From Micromonospora sp. WMMD1120 (lineage in GTDB: Bacteria > Actinomycetota > Actinomycetes > Mycobacteriales > Micromonosporaceae), in assembly GCF_029626235.1 (NCBI RefSeq), contig NZ_JARUBO010000005.1, forward strand, positions 2,264,501 through 2,328,500: a DNA stretch of 64,000 nt, in the 5' to 3' direction. Within the stretch, counting starts at the first letter, position 1, and each line of letters begins with the position of its first letter. Below the pieces are notes generated by a model. It was not told where the DNA came from and ran no database searches. It saw only the letters and a program-made list of their open reading frames with translations. Shown here one piece after another: positions 26,825 to 33,925 of the stretch. Both the position numbers and the translations under genes were made by a program.

Positions 26825-27234
26825 TGGAACGCGTGCCGATCCTCAAGATCGGCAACATCCTGCTCGTCTCCATCCAGCTGGACATGTCCGACCAGACCGC
26901 GGTCCAGCTCCAGGAGGATCTCGCCGAGCGGATCGTCGCCACCGGCTGCCACGGCGTCATCATCGACATCACCGCGCTGGACATCGTCGACTCGTTCGTC
27001 GGGCGGATGCTCTCCACCATCGCCTCGATCTCCAAGGTGCTCGACGCGGAGACGGTTGTCGTCGGCATGCGCCCGGCCGTCGCCATCACGCTCGTCGAAC
27101 TGGGGCTCTCCCTCAACGGCATCCGTACCGCCCTGAACGTCGAGCGCGGCATGGAACTGATCGCGGCGGCCCGCGCCGACGAGCTCGATGCTCAGCTCGA
27201 CGACGATCCAGACGACGAGACGGCCACGCCGTGA
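26824..27234 (+). CDS. rsbS: Stressosome scaffold RsbS-like STAS protein
   Basis: 136 residues, single STAS domain with S57 in IVDSFVGR, equivalent to the RsbT-phosphorylated serine of RsbS. A conserved VVVGMRPAVAITLVELG strand-helix follows. Starts on the last base of rsbR and its stop overlaps the rsbT start by four bases, so the three are translationally coupled. A polar, acidic tail of about 12 residues ends the protein. Confidence 0.92.
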   Translation: MERVPILKIGNILLVSIQLDMSDQTAVQLQEDLAERIVATGCHGVIIDITALDIVDSFVGRMLSTIASISKVLDAETVVVGMRPAVAITLVELGLSLNGIRTALNVERGMELIAAARADELDAQLDDDPDDETATP

Positions 27235-27650
27235 CCGCGGGCATCGACCTGGGCCATCCACAGGCACAGGCGATCCGGAGCGACGAGGACGTGGTGCGCG
27301 TCCGGCAACTGGTCCGGGCCGTGGCGGTGGCCGTGAAGCTGTCGCTCGTCGACCAGACGAAGGTGGTCACCGCGGCGAGCGAGCTGGCCCGCAACACGTT
27401 GGTATACGGCGGCGGCGGGTCGGTGGAGGTCACGGTGGTGGACAACGGCCGGCGTAAGGGCGTGCAGATCGTCTTCGCGGACTCCGGACCGGGCATCCCG
27501 GACCTGGACCTGGCCCTGACCGACGGCTACACCACCGGCGGCGGGCTCGGCCTCGGGCTGAGCGGGGCCCGGCGCCTGGTCGACGACTTCCAGATCGAGA
27601 CGTCGGCGGAGACCGGCACCCGGATCACGGTCACCAAGTGGTCCAGGTGA
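27231..27650 (+). CDS. rsbT: Stressosome switch kinase RsbT
   Basis: 139-residue GHKL-type ATPase. The N-box is ASELARNTLVYGGGG and the G1/G2 boxes are ADSGPGIPD and GGGLGLGLSGARR, complete for ATP binding. By family knowledge it phosphorylates RsbR and RsbS, is freed, and then activates a PP2C phosphatase such as the REC-GAF-PP2C protein encoded at 30032. GTG start, overlapping rsbS by four bases; its own stop overlaps the next start by 13 bases. Confidence 0.92.
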   Translation: MTAGIDLGHPQAQAIRSDEDVVRVRQLVRAVAVAVKLSLVDQTKVVTAASELARNTLVYGGGGSVEVTVVDNGRRKGVQIVFADSGPGIPDLDLALTDGYTTGGGLGLGLSGARRLVDDFQIETSAETGTRITVTKWSR

Positions 27651-28660
27651 GCGGCGACGCGGTCACCGACAGTGGCATCTGGTTCCGGGTGGAGGCCAGC
27701 AGCGCGGCCAGCGCCGTCCGGCGGGCCGCCGAGCGCCTCGGCGCGCAGCTGGAGATGGGCGAGGCGCGCGTCGCCGACCTGGCCATCGTCGCCGCCGAGC
27801 TGACCAGCAACCTGGTCAAACACGCCGACGAGGGTGTCCTGCTGCTCCGTCCGGTACGCCGCAGGGGGCAGGCCGGTGTGGAGCTGGTGGCCGTCGACTC
27901 CGGGCCCGGCATGGCCGACCTGACCATCTCGTCCCGGGACGGGCACTCCACCGCCGGCACCCTCGGCATCGGCCTGGGCGCCATCGTGCGGCAGGCCAGC
28001 TGGTTCGACGGCTACTCGCTGCCGGGCCGGGGCACCGTCCTCGCCGTGCAGATCTGGCCGGCGGCGCTGCCCGTGCCGTCCTGGGCCGGCGCCCTGACCC
28101 GGCCGATCAACGGCGAGACGGTCAGCGGTGACGGCTACGCCGTCCGGGTCGCCGACGGGCGGCACCAGGTGCTGGTCAGCGACGGCCTGGGGCACGGTCC
28201 GCTGGCCGCCGCCGCCACCGAGGCGGCGCTGGCCGCGTTCCGTAACGCCCCGTCCGGGCCCCCGGCGGCGGTGATCGGTCACCTGCACCGGTCGATGTCG
28301 CACACCCGTGGCGCCGCGCTCGCCGTCGCCGAGCTGTCGCCGGAGGCCGCCGTGCTGCGCTACGCCGGCCTGGGCAACATCACCGGCGTCGTCGTCGACG
28401 GCGACGGTCAGCGTCGTGGGCTGGTGTCACTGCCCGGCATCGCCGGCCACCAGCGGCCGGCCATCCGGGAGTACGACTATCCGTTCGCTCCGGGCGCCCA
28501 GCTCGTGATGCACAGCGACGGGGTGGTCGACCGGTGGCGGTTGACCGACTACCCGGGTCTGCCGGAGAAATCCCCGCTGGTGATGGCGGCGACACTCCTG
28601 CGGGACGCCGGTCTGCGGCGCGACGACGCCTGCGTCCTGGTCGCGAGGTCCTGGGCATGA
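27638..28660 (+). CDS. RsbT-like ATPase domain fused to RsbX-like SpoIIE phosphatase
   Basis: 340 residues. Residues about 15-140 form a GHKL ATPase domain (AAELTSNLVKHA, VDSGPGM, GTLGIGLGAI) and about 160-338 a PP2C-like SpoIIE/RsbX domain (VLVSDGLGHGPLA, YAGLGNITGV, MHSDGVVDRW). RsbX resets the stressosome by removing phosphates from RsbR/RsbS. The start is GTG at 27638 or at 27647, both in the rsbT overlap. Fusion of the two activities in one chain couples kinase-type binding and phosphatase activity in a single feedback protein. Confidence 0.85.
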   Translation: MVQVSGDAVTDSGIWFRVEASSAASAVRRAAERLGAQLEMGEARVADLAIVAAELTSNLVKHADEGVLLLRPVRRRGQAGVELVAVDSGPGMADLTISSRDGHSTAGTLGIGLGAIVRQASWFDGYSLPGRGTVLAVQIWPAALPVPSWAGALTRPINGETVSGDGYAVRVADGRHQVLVSDGLGHGPLAAAATEAALAAFRNAPSGPPAAVIGHLHRSMSHTRGAALAVAELSPEAAVLRYAGLGNITGVVVDGDGQRRGLVSLPGIAGHQRPAIREYDYPFAPGAQLVMHSDGVVDRWRLTDYPGLPEKSPLVMAATLLRDAGLRRDDACVLVARSWA

Positions 28661-30018
28661 CCGAGGAGCCGGCCGCACCGCCGCTGCTACAGATGGCGCT
28701 CCGGGTCGAGCAGGACATCTTCGTGATCCGCCAACGCGGCCGCGAGGTGGCCGCCGTGGTCGGCCTCGAACACCAGGACCAGGTGCGCATCGCCACAGCG
28801 CTCAGCGAGGTCGCCCGTGACCTGTTGCGGACGGTCGGCGGCGCGGACGTCTCGTTCCACGTCGACGCGGGCAGCGACGGCCGCTTCCACCTGCGGGCCG
28901 ACCTGGCCCCGGTGGCTCCGCTGCCCGGCGGTGACTACCAGCCGCAGTCCGGTGCCGTGTCCCGACTGGTCGACACATTGAGCGTGCCGACCGTCGACGG
29001 GGTTACGGTCGTGAGGATGTCCCGACGAGTCCCGGCCAACGCGCCGATCCCTACCTCGGATCGGCTCGCCGAGTTCCGTAGCGAACTCGGCAGCATCGCG
29101 CCGGCCAGCGCCCTGGACGAGCTGACGGTGCAGAACGGGCAGCTCATCGCCGCGCTGGACGAGGTGCGCACGCAGCGCGACGAGCTGGCCGTGCTCAACG
29201 AGGAACTGGCCGAGACCAACAGGGGTGTGCTGGCGCTCTACAACCAGCTCACCGAGGAGTTGGAGGAGACCAACCGGGGGGTCGTCGCCCTCTACGCCGA
29301 GCTGGACGAGAAGTCGGCCCAGTTGCGCGCGGCGAGCGAGTCGAAGAGTCGGTTCCTGGCCAACGTGAGCCACGAGCTGCGGGCCCCGGTCACCGCGATC
29401 ATCGGTCTGGGGCGGCTGCTGACCGACTCCGCCTCCGACCCGCTCACGGCCGAGCAGGCCCGCCAGGTCGACCTGATCCGCTCCTCCGCCGCAGACCTGC
29501 TCAACCTCGTCAACGAGCTGCTCGATCTGGCCAAGGCCGAGTCCGGCCGGATCGAACCGGACCTGACCGACGTGGACCTGCGCCCGGTCTTCGGTCAACT
29601 GCGCGGCACACTGCGCGCGCTGGCCACCCGCCCCGAGGTCGAGTTGGTGGTGGAGGAGCCGACCGGGCCGGCAGTGCTGCGCACCGACGAGGTGCTGCTC
29701 GGCCAGGTGCTGCGCAACCTCCTGCACAACGGGTTGAAGTTCACCGAGCGCGGCGAGGTGCGGCTGCGGGCCCGCCGGCACGGCGACCGCTGGGACTTCG
29801 TGGTCACCGACACCGGCCCCGGCATCGCTCCAGAGCTGCACGACCGGATCTTCGAGGAGTTCTACCAGGTGCCGGGCGCCACCCGGGTCGGCGGGACGGG
29901 CCTCGGCCTGCCGTACGCCCGGCGGTTGGTGACCCTGCTCGGTGGCACGCTGGAGCTGACCAGCGAGCCGGGCCGGGGCAGCACATTCACCGTCTCGCTG
30001 CCCACCGGCGGAGCGTGA
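28657..30018 (+). CDS. Sensor histidine kinase of the stressosome operon
   Basis: 453 residues, no transmembrane segment. An N-terminal domain (1-125) resembles the GHKL-like modules of partner-switching proteins but lacks a clear ATP-binding glycine box. Then a long coiled coil (about 155-230, heptads with repeated LNEELAETNRGV-type units), a HisKA domain with H239 in SHELRAP, and a catalytic HATPase domain (NLLHNGLKFTERGE, DTGPGIAPE, GGTGLGLPYARRL). Start ATG overlaps the preceding stop in the ATGA arrangement. Its natural receiver is probably the REC domain encoded next. Confidence 0.88.
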   Translation: MTEEPAAPPLLQMALRVEQDIFVIRQRGREVAAVVGLEHQDQVRIATALSEVARDLLRTVGGADVSFHVDAGSDGRFHLRADLAPVAPLPGGDYQPQSGAVSRLVDTLSVPTVDGVTVVRMSRRVPANAPIPTSDRLAEFRSELGSIAPASALDELTVQNGQLIAALDEVRTQRDELAVLNEELAETNRGVLALYNQLTEELEETNRGVVALYAELDEKSAQLRAASESKSRFLANVSHELRAPVTAIIGLGRLLTDSASDPLTAEQARQVDLIRSSAADLLNLVNELLDLAKAESGRIEPDLTDVDLRPVFGQLRGTLRALATRPEVELVVEEPTGPAVLRTDEVLLGQVLRNLLHNGLKFTERGEVRLRARRHGDRWDFVVTDTGPGIAPELHDRIFEEFYQVPGATRVGGTGLGLPYARRLVTLLGGTLELTSEPGRGSTFTVSLPTGGA

Positions 30019-30031
30019 GAGGGTGGACGGC

Positions 30032-31561
30032 ATGCCGACGACCGTCCTGGTGGTCGACGACAGTCGCACCAAGCGTTACCTGCTGGTCAGCTGGCTGAGT
30101 CGGGCCGGGTTCACGGTGCTCGAGGCCGAGAACGGCGCCGAGGCGTTGGCGCGCGTCGAGACGGACCCGATCGACCTGGTGGTTCTCGACGTCCGGCTGC
30201 CCGACCTCAGCGGCTACGAGGTCTGCGAGCGGATCAAGGCGCGACACCCGGCGGTGCCGGTCATCCACGTGTCGGCGCACGCCGTGGACGTGGCCGACCG
30301 CGCCCAGGGGCTGACCCGGGGCGCGGACGCGTACCTGACCGAGCCGATCGAGCCGGAGGAGCTGATCGCCACCAGCCGGGCGGTGCTGCGCTACTACCAG
30401 GCCCGGCAGCGTGCCGAACTGCTCGCCGAGCGACTGCTCGGCCTGGCCGACACGACGGTGGCGGTGCACGCCGCGCCGAACTTCGCGCGCCTGCTGGAGG
30501 CCGCCGCCGAGGGGGCCGCCCAGATCTTCAAGAGCCCGGCGGCGGTGGTCGCCGAGACGTTCGACGGTGACTGCATCGCGGGGATCTGCGCCGGCCCGGG
30601 CGAGGCGGCAGCCGTGGTGCCGTGGATCGTCGACGACACCGGGGTGCCGACCGGCTCCACGGTCCGCGTGCAGCCCCCGACCGACTGGTCGCTCGTCGAC
30701 TGGTCGGGGACGGAGTCGGTGACCGTCGCCGCCGCCCGGCTGCGCGAGGACCGGGCGCCGCTGTACGTGGTGGTGCCGACGGCCACCCAGACCGCGCGGA
30801 CCCCGGTGCTGGTGCAGCTCGCCCAGGCGGTGGCCGCGGCCGTGGAGGCGCAGCGCTCGTTCGACGAGGAGCACCGCATCGCCGTCACGCTGCAACGCAG
30901 TCTGCTCCCGCGCGGCCTGCCCGACGTGGCCGGGCTCGACCTCGCCGTACGCTACGAGCCGGCCAGCGCGCAGACCGAGGTCGGCGGCGACTTCTACGAG
31001 CTGGTGATGCTCGACGGGCACCTGCTGCTGGCGATCGGCGACGTCGCCGGCCACTCGCTGCACGCGGCGACCGTCATGGCCGAGCTGCGTCACGCGGTGC
31101 GGGCGTACGCGGTCGAGGGGCACCAACCCGGCGAGATCCTGCACCGGGTCAACGAGCTGATGCGGACGCTGCTGCCGAACGAGCTGGCCACGCTCTGCGT
31201 CCTGCTGCTGCACCCACCGACCGGGCGGGTGCGGCTGGCCAGCGCCGGGCACCTGCCGCCGGTGCTCAGCATGGACGGCAAGGTGGAGTTCGTGCAGCAC
31301 TCCGCGCCGCTGCTCGGCGTACGCGCGCCGCGCCCCGCCGACCTGGAGTTCGTGCTGCCGGCCGGAGCAACCCTGGTGTTCTACACGGACGGGCTGATCG
31401 AGCGCCGGGACGCCACCATCGACGAGGGGCTGGCCGCGCTCGCCTCGGTCTCCGCCACCGTCGACGGCGACCTGGACAGGTTCTGCGCCCGGCTGCTGGT
31501 GGAGCTGGCCCCGCCGGAGATCCAGGACGACGTCGCAGTGGTCGTCCTCCGCCGTCGCTGA
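30032..31561 (+). CDS. REC-GAF-PP2C output phosphatase (RsbU-like)
   Basis: 509 residues from the ATG at 30032. Receiver domain (1-120) with acceptor aspartate in VVLDVRLPD (about 53) but glutamate instead of the conserved lysine (YLTEPIEP, near 104). A GAF-like domain (about 135-270) follows, then a SpoIIE-type PP2C catalytic domain (about 290-508; VGGDFYEL, AIGDVAGHS, FYTDGLIER, DDVAVVV). It would dephosphorylate STAS antagonists when activated by RsbT or by phosphorylation of the receiver. An upstream GTG at 30023 is possible but has no room for a ribosome site. Confidence 0.88.
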   Translation: MPTTVLVVDDSRTKRYLLVSWLSRAGFTVLEAENGAEALARVETDPIDLVVLDVRLPDLSGYEVCERIKARHPAVPVIHVSAHAVDVADRAQGLTRGADAYLTEPIEPEELIATSRAVLRYYQARQRAELLAERLLGLADTTVAVHAAPNFARLLEAAAEGAAQIFKSPAAVVAETFDGDCIAGICAGPGEAAAVVPWIVDDTGVPTGSTVRVQPPTDWSLVDWSGTESVTVAAARLREDRAPLYVVVPTATQTARTPVLVQLAQAVAAAVEAQRSFDEEHRIAVTLQRSLLPRGLPDVAGLDLAVRYEPASAQTEVGGDFYELVMLDGHLLLAIGDVAGHSLHAATVMAELRHAVRAYAVEGHQPGEILHRVNELMRTLLPNELATLCVLLLHPPTGRVRLASAGHLPPVLSMDGKVEFVQHSAPLLGVRAPRPADLEFVLPAGATLVFYTDGLIERRDATIDEGLAALASVSATVDGDLDRFCARLLVELAPPEIQDDVAVVVLRRR

Positions 31562-31579
31562 CCTGCCGGCCCTGCTCTC

Positions 31580-32443
31580 TCAGCGCACCGAGCGGGCGTA
31601 CGCGGCAGGCGATACCCCGGCCACCGCGGTGAAGTCGCGCACCAGGTGGGCCTGATCGCTGTAGCCCAGGTCGGCGGCGATGTCCGCCCAGCTCAGGGGG
31701 CCACCGGCGGCCCGTTCCACCGCCTCCTGGAGCCGGTAGCGCCGGATCACCCACTTCGGCCCGACTCCCACGTACTCGACGAAGAGCCGCTGCAACCGAC
31801 GGACCGGGACGTCGTGCCGGGCGGCGAAGTCGTCGACCCGCAACACCGTGCGGTCCGTGCGGATCGCCTCGGCCAACCGGATGGCCTCCTCGGACAGCGG
31901 GTCCGGTTCCGGGGCCCAGCCGGTGAGCAGGGTGTCCAGCGCGCGGCGGCGGTCGTCGTCGGTGCCGGCGCACACCGGCCCGTCCGGGCTGGTCAGCCGA
32001 CCGACGGGCAGCGGACGTCGCTGGCCGGTCAGCTCAGCCACCGACCGCCGCCAGAACGGGTGGAAGCCACCGGGGCGGAACTGCACCCCGCACACCCGCC
32101 CGGTCCCGGTGAGCGTGATCCGGAACAGCTCGCGACCCACCCCGGCCACCTCACCGGACTCCGGCCCGTGGCTGTCGCGGTTGTGGCTGTCGCGGTTGTG
32201 GCTGTCGCCGTTCTGGCTGTCGCGGTCCTGGCTGTCGCCGTCCTGTTGGAACACCACGTTCACCGCCGGGTGCGGCACGACCCGCTGCTCGAACGGAGTG
32301 CGCACCGACCAGTCAATCAACCAGTAGTGCTCGACCCACCGACGTAACGGCTGCGCCGGCAGGTACCGCCGGAAGCGCACCTCACGCAGCAGGCGCGCCG
32401 AGTCGAGGATGCCCCGGCTGTCGCCACGCGGTCGCTGTCGCAT
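31580..32443 (-). CDS. AraC-family transcriptional regulator
   Basis: About 287 residues. The N-terminal part resembles the DUF6597-type domain (RYLPAQPLRRWVEHYWLIDW; then PHPAVNVVFQ; CGVQFRPGGF). The C-terminal 100 residues hold the two AraC helix-turn-helix motifs (VDDFAARHDVPVRRLQRLFVEYVG and WADIAADLGYSDQAHLVRDF). A low-complexity Asp/Ser/Asn/His stretch at about residues 67-92 is coded by a 15-bp tandem repeat. The ATG at 32443 (MRQRPRG) is preferred because the longer form would overlap the divergent gene's start at 32475. Confidence 0.83.
   Translation of the reverse strand: MRQRPRGDSRGILDSARLLREVRFRRYLPAQPLRRWVEHYWLIDWSVRTPFEQRVVPHPAVNVVFQQDGDSQDRDSQNGDSHNRDSHNRDSHGPESGEVAGVGRELFRITLTGTGRVCGVQFRPGGFHPFWRRSVAELTGQRRPLPVGRLTSPDGPVCAGTDDDRRRALDTLLTGWAPEPDPLSEEAIRLAEAIRTDRTVLRVDDFAARHDVPVRRLQRLFVEYVGVGPKWVIRRYRLQEAVERAAGGPLSWADIAADLGYSDQAHLVRDFTAVAGVSPAAYARSVR
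32169..32243. repeat. 15-bp tandem repeat, five units
   Basis: Five consecutive 15-bp units beginning TGGCTGTCGC, the first two identical, the others differing at two or three positions. On the minus strand each codes five residues (NRDSH-like) in a linker of the AraC-type regulator. A multiple of three keeps the frame if copy number changes. Confidence 0.85.
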
Positions 32444-32474
32444 TTGTTCAAGACCACCCTCATACGCTGGCCCT

Positions 32475-33044
32475 ATGACCACTCAGACTAGCGATCTGCT
32501 GGCTGCGGCCGCGCCGCCTACCCTCGATGTGGTGCGCGGCATCGCCGACGACCAGCTCGACCTGCCCACCCCGTGCCGTGACTACCTGGTCCGTGACCTG
32601 CTCAACCATCTCTTCCAGGTCGTGGTCAACTTTCAGGCGTTGGCCGACAAGCGACAGGTGGAATGGGCCGACAAGCCCGACCACCTGGGCGACGGCTGGC
32701 GGGACCGGTTCGACGCGGAGACCGGCCGGCTGGTGCGCGCCTGGTCCGATCCGTCCACACTGGAGGGCGTGTCGCCGGGCATGGGGATGCCGCAGCGCGT
32801 CGTCGGCGGAATGGCCCTGCTGGACCTGACAGTGCACGGCTGGGACCTGGCCGTCGCCACCGGCCAGCCCTACCACCCAGCCCCGGAGGTGGTGACCGAG
32901 CTGCACGCGCTGGTGGAGCAGTTGGGCCCCACCGCGCGCAAGATGGGCGTCTTCGCCGACCCGACCCCAACCCCCGACAAGGGCCACCCCCTGGACCATC
33001 TCCTAACCAAAACCGGCCGCACCCCCACCTGGCCCCACCCCTAG
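32475..33044 (+). CDS. TIGR03086-type mycothiol/DinB-like protein
   Basis: 189 residues of the mycothiol-dependent maleylpyruvate isomerase N-terminal/DinB helical-bundle family. The signature TPCRDYLVRDLLNHLF near residue 38 and the metal-site stretch LDLTVHGWDLA near 122 are present, giving the three-histidine-type site of this fold. Members bind a divalent metal and act on mycothiol conjugates in actinobacteria; the actual substrate is unknown. It starts 32 bp from the divergent AraC gene, which may regulate it. The last residues run into a C-rich repeat, and the terminal PTWPHP may be an extension. Confidence 0.8.
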   Translation: MTTQTSDLLAAAAPPTLDVVRGIADDQLDLPTPCRDYLVRDLLNHLFQVVVNFQALADKRQVEWADKPDHLGDGWRDRFDAETGRLVRAWSDPSTLEGVSPGMGMPQRVVGGMALLDLTVHGWDLAVATGQPYHPAPEVVTELHALVEQLGPTARKMGVFADPTPTPDKGHPLDHLLTKTGRTPTWPHP

Positions 33045-33115
33045 CCCCCACCCCTAGCCCCCACCCCACCCCACCCCGCCCCCGCCCCACCCCCACCCGC
33101 CCCCACCCCGCCCCC
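33020..33115. repeat. C-rich low-complexity tract (G-rich on the other strand)
   Basis: Almost continuous CCCCACCCC / CCCCGCCCC units after and partly within the end of the DinB-like gene. The minus strand has many closely spaced G-runs and could form G-quadruplexes. Not coding beyond 33044. Confidence 0.8.
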
Positions 33116-33176
33116 GTTGATCATGAAGTTATTGCCAGTCCGCGCGGCGTGTCGTGGCGATAACTTCATGATCAAC
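33116..33176. repeat. 61-bp palindromic element with 22-bp arms
   Basis: Left arm GTTGATCATGAAGTTATTGC(CA), right arm its reverse complement with one mismatch, separated by 17 bp. Noticeably AT-rich compared with its surroundings. No T-run, so a dispersed palindrome is more likely than a terminator. Confidence 0.85.
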
Positions 33177-33229
33177 GCTCCCGGGGGCGGGGCGCTCCGG
33201 GGCGCTCCCGGGGGCGGGGCGCTCCGGGG
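33176..33229. repeat. 27-bp GC-rich direct repeat, two copies
   Basis: Two adjacent copies of a unit beginning CGCTCCCGGGGGCGGGG, directly after the palindrome at 33116-33176. Confidence 0.75.
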
Positions 33230-33327
33230 ATGGGTGGGGGACTGTTGTGGGTTGATGTAACGGTGCTGGGTGGGCTGCCGCGTGCCGGACCGGACGGTTC
33301 CGGCACGGTGACGGTGGGAGATCGCAG

Positions 33328-33645
33328 ATGCGCAGGCAACCGGGCTCGGCCACGCCGGTCTTCGTCGACGGCACCGGGCGGCGTCGTCGGCTGAGTGTCA
33401 TCGCCGCCACGGCCCTCGGTCTCGGTCTGCTCACCAGCCTCGCGCTGGTAGCCGCCGGGATCTTCCCGGATACCTCGGTCCCGCTGCTGTGGGCTCTGCC
33501 GTTGCAGCAGCTGGTCTACCGGCAGTTGATGTATCTGGTGGTGGTGCAGTCGGTGGTCCCCGCGTTGATCGGCAACCGGCTGCGCTGGCAGCGGATGGTG
33601 CGTACCGGTGAGGTCGCCGCGCTGGTGGGCGCCGCCCCACGGTGA
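33328..33645 (+). pseudogene. Probable internally deleted polysaccharide deacetylase/glycosyltransferase remnant
   Basis: An intact 105-codon ORF with two hydrophobic segments. The first 50 residues (VFVDGTGRRRRLSV and a transmembrane helix) look like the N-terminal anchor of large family 2 glycosyltransferase/deacetylase fusion proteins. The last 45 (LQQLVYRQLMYLVVVQSV, then RLRWQRMVRTGEV) look like the end of the same class of protein. The whole catalytic middle is absent, so I read it as an in-frame deletion product. It could instead be a small membrane protein that is made and functional. It lies beside repeat-rich DNA. Confidence 0.5.
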
Positions 33646-33652
33646 AGCCTGG

Positions 33653-33835
33653 TCAGGTCGGGGTGTGGAACAGACCCGCCGACCAGGAGATCAGCAGGCC
33701 GACGGCGGCGGAACAGCAGCAGACGACCAACGCGGCGGCGACCACGCCGAGAATCAGCCAACCGGACCAGCGTCGGGCCGCGCCCGGGGCGTCGACGCCT
33801 GATGCGTCCGGGTCGTCGTCGGCGGCGGGCACCAC
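33653..33835 (-). CDS. Small single-pass membrane protein
   Basis: 60 residues from a GTG start: an acidic 20-residue N-terminus, one long hydrophobic helix (GWLILGVVAAALVVCCCS) containing three consecutive cysteines, and a short tail. Family not recognised. Codon bias and the membrane helix support expression, but small size limits certainty. Confidence 0.5.
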   Translation of the reverse strand: MVPAADDDPDASGVDAPGAARRWSGWLILGVVAAALVVCCCSAAVGLLISWSAGLFHTPT

Positions 33836-33876
33836 GCGAGTCTAGGCTTCCTCGCCGACGGTACGGGCGCGCATCG

Positions 33877-33915
33877 GGATGTGGTGACCTCGACGGGAGC
33901 CGGGTCACCACATCC
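33877..33915 (-). terminator. Hairpin downstream of oligopeptidase gene
   Basis: Thirteen-base arms (GGATGTGGTGACC and its reverse complement) with a 13-base loop, 11 bp after the stop of the minus-strand peptidase gene. There is no T-run, so termination strength is uncertain. Confidence 0.5.
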
Positions 33916-33925
33916 GTGCGAGCTG

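Noticed and set aside
33116..33176. Rho-independent terminator for the DinB-like gene
   Set aside because: Loop of 17 bases, no T-run, AT-rich arms; better read as a dispersed palindrome.
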